This document shows, in pieces, positions 57,790 through 64,000 of a stretch of 64,000 bases of DNA. The translations under genes and the position numbers were made by a program. The stretch is from contig JBEKHR010000009.1 of the NCBI GenBank assembly GCA_050012175.1, forward strand, positions 86,045-150,044, read 5' to 3'. Numbering within the stretch: the stretch's first letter is position 1; each line of letters begins with the position of its first letter. The notes beneath the pieces are model-generated. The model was not told the origin of the DNA. It made no database searches and saw only the letters and a program-made list of their open reading frames with translations. This DNA comes from CAVROP01 sp050012175 (GTDB taxonomy: Bacteria; Acidobacteriota; Terriglobia; UBA7540).

Positions 57790-60222
57790 CTAATTCGTCA
57801 AGGATCCGCGATCCGTTTCGAGCGTTGGAGATTCCAAGCCGACCGGGGTTTCGGACTTGGCAACTAGGACCGGCCGAGCCTTGATCTTACTTTCCAGTGC
57901 CAAATCCAAGACTTCATCCATGCTCTCAACGAACCGGATGTTCAGTTCTTGTTGGATGGCTGCAGGTATGTCGGCCAGATCTTTTTCATTATCTCGCGGC
58001 AGGATCACCGTTCGGGTGCCGGCGCGGTGAGCGGCGAGGAGTTTTTCTTTGACGCCGCCGATGGGCAGCACCTTCCCTCGTAAGGTAATTTCTCCGGTCA
58101 TGGCAACTTCTCGTCGCACCGCAATCTTGGTCAGGGCGCTGGCCACCGCGGTGGCGAGAGTGATCCCCGCCGACGGGCCATCTTTGGGAATAGCCCCCTC
58201 CGGGATGTGAACGTGGATATCCAGGTGACGATAGAAGTCGGCACGGAGTCCCAGTTGGCTGGCGCGCGAGCGAACGTAGCTCATCGCGGCTTGGGCTGAT
58301 TCCTGCATCACGTCGCCCAGCTTTCCTGTCAAGAGCAGTTTGCCCCTCCCTTGCATCAGGGTAACTTCGATGTTCAGGATTTGGCCCCCCACTTCCGTCC
58401 AGGCCAGTCCCGTAGCCAGCCCTATCTCATTTCTTTCTTCGGCTTTGGTGTCCCGGAACTTTATAACGCCCAGGTACTCCGCCAGATCCTCCGGTCTCAC
58501 TATGGCCGTGAGGCTCTTGCCTTCTTTCACCACTTTTCGGGCCACTTTGCGGCAGATGTTGGCGATTTCGCGCTCCAGGTTGCGGACCCCAGCCTCCCGC
58601 GTGTAATGCCGAATGATGTGGACGACGGCCTCATCCGGGAGCGTCATATTCGCGGCGGTCAAGCCCGTCGCCACACGTTGTTTCCGGATCAGAAAACGCT
58701 TGGCAATCTCCAGTTTCTCCGGCTCGGTATATCCCTCCAGACGCAGGATTTCCATACGATCCTGAAGCGGCTGAGGAATGGTGTGAACCACGTTGGCCGT
58801 GGTAATGAAGAAGACCTTGGAGAGGTCATACTCCACGTCCAGGTAGTGGTCCATAAAAGTGTTGTTCTGCTCGGGGTCGAGCACTTCCAGCAGGGCAGCG
58901 GAAGGATCACCGCGGAAATCCATGCTCATCTTATCCACTTCGTCCAGGAGGAAAATCGGGTTGACCGTGCTGGCCTTCTTCATCATCTGGATGATTTGAC
59001 CGGGGAGAGCGCCAATGTAAGTCCGACGGTGGCCGCGGATTTCCGCTTCGTCACGCACCCCACCCAGAGAGAGGCGAACGAACTTGCGGCCGGTGGCGCG
59101 CGCGATGGACCGGCCCAGGGAGGTCTTGCCAACCCCGGGCGGTCCCACAAAACACAGGATGGAGCCGCGGGGATTCTTCACCAGTTGCCGGACGGCGAGG
59201 AATTCCAGAATGCGCTCTTTGATCTTTTCCAATCCGTAGTGATCTTCCTCAAGAACCTTCTGAGCGCGACTAATATCGCGGATTTCCTTGGATTTCTTTT
59301 TCCAGGGAACGGCAAGAAGCCAATCGAGGTAATTGCGCGAGACGGTGGACTCCGCCGACATGGGGGGCATCATCTCCAAACGCTTGAGCTCGGTCATCGC
59401 GTGATCGAGGGCGTCCTTGGTCATCCCGGCGGTTTCAATCTTCTTCTTGAGATCCTCAAGTTCGCTCTTTTCGTTGCGGCCCAGTTCCTTTTGAATGGCC
59501 TTGATTTTTTCGTTGAGGTAGTACTCGCGCTGGGCCCGTTCCATCTGGCGTTTCACCCGGCCCTGGATGGTGCGGTCAACATTGAGCTTTTCAATTTCCA
59601 CATCCAGGATATCCGCCAACCGGGTGAGACGGTCCACGGGATCGAAGATCTCCAATAGTTCCTGTTTTTCCTCAATGCTGACGTTCAGGTTGGCGGCGAT
59701 GGTGTCCGTAAACTTGCCGATTTCATCCACCTTGACCGCCGCAATCATGGTTTCGTAATTGAGGCTTTGCGAAAGCTTTACGTACTGCTCGAAGAGCGCC
59801 GTTGCCCTCTGGACGAGCTGTTCCAGGCTGGGTGTCGTCACCGTGCGGAAGATCTTGGTCTGGATGGTGACGCGGAAGTATCCGTCTTCATTCGAAATCT
59901 TCAGGATTTTCCCTCGGTCGATACCTTCCACAAGCACTTTTATGTTGCCGTCAGGCAATTTCAGGCTTTGCACGATGTTGGCAACGGTCCCCACCTGGTA
60001 AATTTCGTTGGGTTTAGGGTCATCAACCGAGGCGTCGTGTTGGGTGGCCAGAAAGATCTTCTTGTCCCCCGCCAGTGCTTCTTCCAGTGCTCGTATGGAG
60101 GCTTCCCGTCCCACTACGAAGGGAGTCATCATGTGGGGAAAGATGACCACGTCGCGGATAGGCATCATCGGCAATGAACGAGTCTCACACTTTTCGCGGC
60201 CTGAGAACATAGTGTTATCCAT
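57790..60222 (-). CDS. lon: ATP-dependent protease Lon
   Basis: This 810-residue AAA+ protease degrades misfolded and regulatory proteins. An N-terminal LON substrate domain (about 15-210) and a coiled coil (EREYYLNEKIKAIQKELGRN) lead to the AAA+ module (Walker A GPPGVGKTSLGRS, Walker B ILLDEVDKM-type). The protease domain carries the catalytic dyad Ser in DGPSAG (about 685) and Lys in GGVKEKLLAAHRAG (about 728). Its start codon overlaps the clpX stop (TAATG), so the two are translationally coupled in the tig-clpP-clpX-lon operon. Confidence 0.97.
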   Translation of the reverse strand: MDNTMFSGREKCETRSLPMMPIRDVVIFPHMMTPFVVGREASIRALEEALAGDKKIFLATQHDASVDDPKPNEIYQVGTVANIVQSLKLPDGNIKVLVEGIDRGKILKISNEDGYFRVTIQTKIFRTVTTPSLEQLVQRATALFEQYVKLSQSLNYETMIAAVKVDEIGKFTDTIAANLNVSIEEKQELLEIFDPVDRLTRLADILDVEIEKLNVDRTIQGRVKRQMERAQREYYLNEKIKAIQKELGRNEKSELEDLKKKIETAGMTKDALDHAMTELKRLEMMPPMSAESTVSRNYLDWLLAVPWKKKSKEIRDISRAQKVLEEDHYGLEKIKERILEFLAVRQLVKNPRGSILCFVGPPGVGKTSLGRSIARATGRKFVRLSLGGVRDEAEIRGHRRTYIGALPGQIIQMMKKASTVNPIFLLDEVDKMSMDFRGDPSAALLEVLDPEQNNTFMDHYLDVEYDLSKVFFITTANVVHTIPQPLQDRMEILRLEGYTEPEKLEIAKRFLIRKQRVATGLTAANMTLPDEAVVHIIRHYTREAGVRNLEREIANICRKVARKVVKEGKSLTAIVRPEDLAEYLGVIKFRDTKAEERNEIGLATGLAWTEVGGQILNIEVTLMQGRGKLLLTGKLGDVMQESAQAAMSYVRSRASQLGLRADFYRHLDIHVHIPEGAIPKDGPSAGITLATAVASALTKIAVRREVAMTGEITLRGKVLPIGGVKEKLLAAHRAGTRTVILPRDNEKDLADIPAAIQQELNIRFVESMDEVLDLALESKIKARPVLVAKSETPVGLESPTLETDRGSLTN

Positions 60223-61490
60223 TAACCTGCTTTCTCGAGGAACGTCGAACTGAAGCTGATTTCGTGGTTCTTGACCATCTCTTCGGTCACCACAAACTCA
60301 CGCAGCTTCCGCTGGCTTGGGAGGTGGTACATCAGGTCCAACATCAGGTCCTCGAGGATCATTCTTAATCCGCGAGCTCCCACCTTCCTTTCGATAGCCT
60401 GAATCGCGATCGCTTTCAACGCGCCTTCGTTAAAGCGCAGCTTAACATTTTCGAACTCGAAAAGTCTCTGGTACTGACGGACTAGGGCGTTCTTGGGCTG
60501 CGTAAGGATTTCGATCAGCGCCGGCTCATCCAAATCGCCCAGCACGCTTACCACGGCCAATCGACCTACGAATTCAGGAATTAAGCCGTAGCGGATCAGG
60601 TCGGAAGGCTGGATTTGCTCAAGTAGTTCGACGTTTCTCCGCTCCGCCGGTGAGGGAACACTGGGATTGTCCGCATGGAAGCCCACCGTCTTCTTTCCCA
60701 TACGGTGCTCGATGATTTTCTCCAGCCCTACGAAAGCCCCTCCACAGATGAATAGGATGTTGGTGGTATCAACAGGCGTGCATTCCTGGTGGGGATGCTT
60801 GCGTCCGCCTTGTGGGGGCACGTTCGCGACAGTCCCTTCCAAGATCTTGAGCAAGGCTTGTTGTACACCCTCGCCGGAGACGTCGCGAGTGATGGAGGGA
60901 TTCTCATCCTTTTTCGAGATCTTGTCGATTTCGTCAATATAGATGATGCCCTGTTGGGCGCGCTGCACATCACCCCCGGCATTCTGCAGGAGTTTCAAAA
61001 TGACGTTCTCGACGTCTTCGCCCACGTAACCGGCTTCCGTCAAAGTCGTCGCATCCGCAATGGCAAAAGGGACTTCCAAAACGCGTGCGAGAGTCTGAGC
61101 CAGAAGGGTCTTGCCCGTCCCCGTGGGACCGATCAACAGAATATTGGACTTGGTGAGCTCGACGTCGCTGCGTATCCGGGTCAGAATGTTGCGCTTGTAA
61201 TGGTTGTAAACAGCGACGGCCAGTTTTTTCTTGGTTTTTTCCTGTCCCACCACGTACTGGTCGAGAAAAGACTTGATTTCAGATGGCCTGGGAGGCTTGG
61301 CCTGGGAAGTGGGAACGCGTTCGCTCCGCTCCTCCTCCAGGATAGAATTGCAGACGGCCACGCACTCGTCGCAGATGTAGGCGCGGGGAAAATCGCCCGG
61401 CGAAGAAATGAGCTTACCCACCGCATCCTGCGTTTTCCGGCAGAATGAACAGCGCAACGCTTCATCCGGATTGGGACGCTTCGAAGTCAT
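60222..61490 (-). CDS. clpX: ClpX ATPase subunit of ClpXP
   Basis: This 422-residue unfoldase feeds substrates to ClpP. The N-terminal zinc domain has C14, C17, C40 and C43. Walker A is GPTGTGKT (121-128), Walker B IIYIDEIDKI, and the pore and arginine-sensor stretches (GLIPEFVGRLAV) are standard. The ClpP-binding IGF-type loop is present in variant form. It follows clpP by 9 bp and overlaps lon. Confidence 0.98.
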   Translation of the reverse strand: MTSKRPNPDEALRCSFCRKTQDAVGKLISSPGDFPRAYICDECVAVCNSILEEERSERVPTSQAKPPRPSEIKSFLDQYVVGQEKTKKKLAVAVYNHYKRNILTRIRSDVELTKSNILLIGPTGTGKTLLAQTLARVLEVPFAIADATTLTEAGYVGEDVENVILKLLQNAGGDVQRAQQGIIYIDEIDKISKKDENPSITRDVSGEGVQQALLKILEGTVANVPPQGGRKHPHQECTPVDTTNILFICGGAFVGLEKIIEHRMGKKTVGFHADNPSVPSPAERRNVELLEQIQPSDLIRYGLIPEFVGRLAVVSVLGDLDEPALIEILTQPKNALVRQYQRLFEFENVKLRFNEGALKAIAIQAIERKVGARGLRMILEDLMLDLMYHLPSQRKLREFVVTEEMVKNHEISFSSTFLEKAG

Positions 61491-61499
61491 TGCTGCAAG

Positions 61500-62105
61500 T
61501 TACTTATGCTTGTAGATGATTTCATCAATGATGCCGTACTCGCGAGCTTGCTGGGCACTCATCCAAAAATCGCGCTCCATATCGCGCTCAATCTTCTCTA
61601 TCGGCTGGTTCGTATGCTTGGCCATTAGTTCATTAAGGCTGGCGCGAATACGCAGGATTTCGCGGGCGTGGATGTCGATGTCCGTTGCCTGTCCCGAGAG
61701 ACCGCCTATGGTAGGTTGGTGAATAAGCAAGCGCGAATTGGGGAGTGCAAAACGCTTCCCCGGAGTTCCCGACGCCAGCAACACAGCCGCGACGCTGGCC
61801 GCTTGGCCAATACAGATGGTGGCAACGTCAGGGCGGATGAACTGGATGGTATCATAGATGGCCATCCCGGCGGTTACCACCCCGCCCGGCGAGTTGATAT
61901 AAAGGGAAACGTCTTTCTCCGGATCCTCGGCTTCCAGGAAGAGCAGTTGGGCGGTCACCAAGTTCGCCACGCTGTCGTCGATAGGGGTTCCTATGAAGAT
62001 AATATTATCCCTGAGCAGGCGGGAGTATATATCGTAAGCGCGTTCTCCACGGTTGGTCTGCTCGACAACCATGGGAATCAGAGTCATGTTCGGCTGGCTG
62101 GTCAT
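61500..62105 (-). CDS. clpP: ClpP protease subunit
   Basis: This 201-residue serine peptidase forms the barrel of ClpXP. The catalytic triad is S104 (GQAASVAA), H129 (LLIHQP) and D179 (MERDFWMSA). INSPGG forms the substrate-binding strand. The short N-terminal propeptide is normal. It lies between tig (39 bp upstream) and clpX. Confidence 0.98.
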   Translation of the reverse strand: MTSQPNMTLIPMVVEQTNRGERAYDIYSRLLRDNIIFIGTPIDDSVANLVTAQLLFLEAEDPEKDVSLYINSPGGVVTAGMAIYDTIQFIRPDVATICIGQAASVAAVLLASGTPGKRFALPNSRLLIHQPTIGGLSGQATDIDIHAREILRIRASLNELMAKHTNQPIEKIERDMERDFWMSAQQAREYGIIDEIIYKHK

Positions 62106-62144
62106 CGCCTTTTCCCTGGGGAAACTCCGTACCGTTTCTGAAAA

Positions 62145-63419
62145 CTACTCACTTTTCCGAGTGATTTTTGCGTTGCGGTAGATGAATTCTATAGCCTTCT
62201 GGTTGCGGCGAGTAGATTTTATGGTATCCAACTCTTCCTCGCGTGTCAAGCGAGTCTTAAGTGTGGCGGGAGGCTCGTGCGCTTCTTGTGCCATCTCTCG
62301 AATTATTTCATCGACTTCTTCTTCAGAAACCTCCAACTTCTCGGCATCGGCAACCTTGCTCAGCAACAGCAAAGCCCGAACCTCCTTCTCAGCCTCCGGC
62401 CTGGAATCCTCACGAACCTTGCGCCAGTCGACCTGCGTCTGGCGGGGATCAATTCCCTGAGAAACAAGCTGGGTCACCATGCGCTGGAGTTTGCGGTCGA
62501 GTTGGGCCTCCACCATTACTTCCGGGACAGGGAATTCGTGCAAATGAAGAAGTTGCTGCACTAGCTTTTCCTTGCCCGCCATTTCCACCCGGCGGCGGGC
62601 GCGTTCCATCAGATCGTTGCGTAACCTGCTCCGAAGTTCCTCCAGAGTGGCGAACTCGCTCACGGATTTTGCCAGATCGTCGTCAGCCGTCGGAACTACC
62701 TTATGTTTGATGCTTTGAACCTCGACGCGGTAACGGAAAGTCTTTCCCGCTAGAGACCTTTGCGGGTAATGCTCCGGATAAGTGACTTCGAACTCGCGTA
62801 TTTCGCCTGGTCGAGACCCCCGTAGATTCTCGCGGAAAGCGGTGACGGTCCCCTTGCCGCCCAACTGGAGCGAAACGTCGCGAGCTTCCACAGGGTGGCT
62901 CGCAGGCGCTTTTACATCATAGCCCTTATAACTCATCGTCAAGGAGTCGCCATCCGCCGCGGGACGGTCCAAAACGACCTCGAAAGTGGCGGCATGGTCG
63001 CGGACCTCATCTAGCGCCTGATCAATGTCCACCTCAGTTACGTTGGGCGTTTCTTCCTGGACTTCCAATTCCTTATATTGCTTGAGCTCGACTTCAGGAT
63101 AAATCTCGAAGGTGGCTTTGCAGGTGAGAGGATTGTCCTCGTCGAATTTGAGATCTTCGAATCGAGGGTGGCCCACCACCGACCACTTCTGCTCCTTGAC
63201 TGCATTCTCAAAGAACTTGGGAACGAGCGATTGGACAACCTCGTTTCGAATGTCGTCCCGAAAGCGGCGCCGCACCTCCGAGCGTGGAGCGTGGCCGGGG
63301 CGGAAGCCGGGGATTCGTGCCACACGAGCATATTGCGATACCACCGTATCGGCCTCGCGCCGAACCACATCGAGAGGAATCTCAATCAGGAGTTCTTTCT
63401 TGCAATTCGTTGCTTCCAC
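62145..63419 (-). CDS. tig: Trigger factor (ribosome-bound chaperone / PPIase)
   Basis: This 424-residue chaperone binds nascent chains at the ribosome exit. The N-terminal ribosome-binding domain has the signature variant PGFRPGHAPRSEVRRRF (family GFRxGKxP). The FKBP-type domain (about 150-235; DSLTMSYKGYDVKAPASHPV) and the helical C-terminal arms complete it. It is the first gene of the leftward tig-clpP-clpX-lon operon, driven by the promoter at 63563-63590. Confidence 0.96.
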   Translation of the reverse strand: MEATNCKKELLIEIPLDVVRREADTVVSQYARVARIPGFRPGHAPRSEVRRRFRDDIRNEVVQSLVPKFFENAVKEQKWSVVGHPRFEDLKFDEDNPLTCKATFEIYPEVELKQYKELEVQEETPNVTEVDIDQALDEVRDHAATFEVVLDRPAADGDSLTMSYKGYDVKAPASHPVEARDVSLQLGGKGTVTAFRENLRGSRPGEIREFEVTYPEHYPQRSLAGKTFRYRVEVQSIKHKVVPTADDDLAKSVSEFATLEELRSRLRNDLMERARRRVEMAGKEKLVQQLLHLHEFPVPEVMVEAQLDRKLQRMVTQLVSQGIDPRQTQVDWRKVREDSRPEAEKEVRALLLLSKVADAEKLEVSEEEVDEIIREMAQEAHEPPATLKTRLTREEELDTIKSTRRNQKAIEFIYRNAKITRKSE

Positions 63420-63562
63420 AAGTCCTCAACGGTTGTTGTAATGGTTGAAATTAGGACGGCGAGTTTGAAGCCTCACTCGAACCAGCGCTAGTGACTCGGC
63501 AAAAGGGAAGCCACGATTCCAACTGGAAGGCTCTAGAGCCCCTCGCGACCCTAGCACCTTTC

Positions 63563-63590
63563 AGTATAGCACACGACTTCCGCCTGTCAA
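63563..63590 (-). promoter_or_regulatory. Promoter of the tig-clpP-clpX-lon operon
   Basis: On the minus strand TTGACA (63585-63590) and TATACT (63563-63568) are 16 bp apart, about 145 bp upstream of tig. A MITE-like element begins only a few bases beyond the -35 box. Confidence 0.7.
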
Positions 63591-63593
63591 CGC

Positions 63594-63893
63594 CTAGTGT
63601 CCTGAGTCAGAAGTTAGCTGACAAAGTCTTCCCGTTTCGGGTGGCCGTTCCACAGCCCCGGCAGGGGTCCCGCAAGGCGGGATAGCCCCCCAGGGCGCCA
63701 GCCCTGGGGGAAAGCCCTCACCCCGTCCCGCAGAGCGGGACACCCCTCTCCCGCGCGGGCGGGAGAGGGGATAGGGGGTGAGGGAGGGTTCGCATACCCA
63801 TCCCGCCCTGCGGGACCGTGGGCTACCCTCTTTCGCCCCGACAAGTCGGGGCTGACTTCATCAACGAACTTCCGACTCATGACACTAACGGGG
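63594..63893. mobile_element. MITE-like element with about 35-bp terminal inverted repeats
   Basis: The left end TAGTGTCCTGAGTCAGAAGT (from 63594) and the reverse complement of the right end, TAGTGTCATGAGTCGGAAGT, match closely and stay similar over about 35 bp (to ...AAAGTC). The interior is a series of GC hairpins (GTCCCGC/GCGGGA, CCCCAGGGC/GCCCTGGGG, CTCTCCC/GGGAGAG). No transposase frame is credible. It shares the TAGTGTC end with the element at 24263-24378. Confidence 0.75.
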
Positions 63894-64000
63894 CTTCGCC
63901 CCAGCCCGACGAGCATGTAAGAACGTAGCGGCTCCGCTTGTGGACGTAAGACGGAAGTGTTATTTACCTCCGTTGATGGGACCGCCGAGGCGGTCGGTGG
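63894..64000. other. Window end, no gene seen
   Basis: This holds a GGGGC-ttc-GCCCC hairpin and a GACCGCC-GAG-GCGGTC dyad near the edge. No coding frame is supported. Confidence 0.4.

Noticed and set aside
58351..59658. 435-codon open frame on the plus strand
   Set aside because: It lies wholly antisense to lon, whose frame has clear family motifs; it is a high-GC shadow.
63614..63916. 100-codon minus-strand frame
   Set aside because: It lies in the MITE-like hairpins and translates to Pro/Gly/Arg repeats.
1..64000. CRISPR array
   Set aside because: No set of regularly spaced identical repeats with unique spacers was found; the repeats seen are palindromic REPs, MITEs or word-type arrays.

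Overview
The window is bacterial chromosome of high GC content with dense coding. The gene set points to an Acidobacteriota-like Gram-negative organism. The signs are a Ser/Thr kinase fused to TPRs, a VIT/von Willebrand A protein, a DUF885 peptidase, a very large TPR protein, many short palindromic repeats, and a tig-clpP-clpX-lon cluster. This taxonomic reading is inference from gene content; there is no rRNA here to confirm it.

Layout. 1-6.2 kb: the start of a zinc alcohol dehydrogenase cut by the window edge, a degenerate nucleotidyl-cyclase-like protein, an XRE-TPR regulator with its own promoter and palindromic operator, a divergent 55-residue gene, and a secreted DUF885 metallopeptidase. 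6.2-22.5 kb: a strong promoter, a possibly structured noncoding stretch, then a tight same-strand gene train with several stop/start overlaps. It encodes a membrane-anchored beta-propeller, a secreted VIT/vWA protein, a 2499-residue TPR protein, a DUF3352-like secreted protein, a minimal penicillin-binding-type protein and a SpoIID-like protein. I read it as an envelope system. 22.6-24.8 kb: polyprenyl synthase, a CYTH phosphatase whose 3' end was rewritten by a MITE, TatA and tRNA-Asn.

24.8-31.6 kb is an integrative element inserted in the 3' end of tRNA-Asn. It carries a tyrosine integrase, an excisionase, a regulatory region rich in palindromes, a three-gene operon (small membrane protein, TerB-like/AAA+ ATPase, PD-(D/E)XK nuclease-like protein), two orphan antitoxin-like genes and a DUF433/DUF5615 toxin-antitoxin pair. 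A 47-bp direct repeat of the tRNA 3' end closes it, followed by a third, altered copy. The ATPase-nuclease operon is the best candidate for an undescribed (probably defence) system.

31.7-43.7 kb is mixed: an RRM protein, an ABM-like protein, an XRE regulator, an orphan Phd-type antitoxin whose tail runs into REP DNA, a RAYT transposase flanked by four REP hairpins, a SerA-like dehydrogenase, a receptor-type Ser/Thr kinase, a small unknown protein, a GT39 glycosyltransferase and a MetF-like protein. 43.9-63.5 kb is conserved housekeeping: priA, a site-2 protease, HU, dcd, an M48 protease, hisS, aspS, mutL, cmk, rho, and the lon-clpX-clpP-tig operon read leftward from a near-consensus promoter. 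A second MITE-like element lies just beyond that promoter.

A recurring theme is repeat DNA that edits genes. It adds C-terminal tails (giant TPR protein, RAYT, Phd antitoxin), supplies a stop codon (CYTH), or sits in frame inside a gene (M48 protease).
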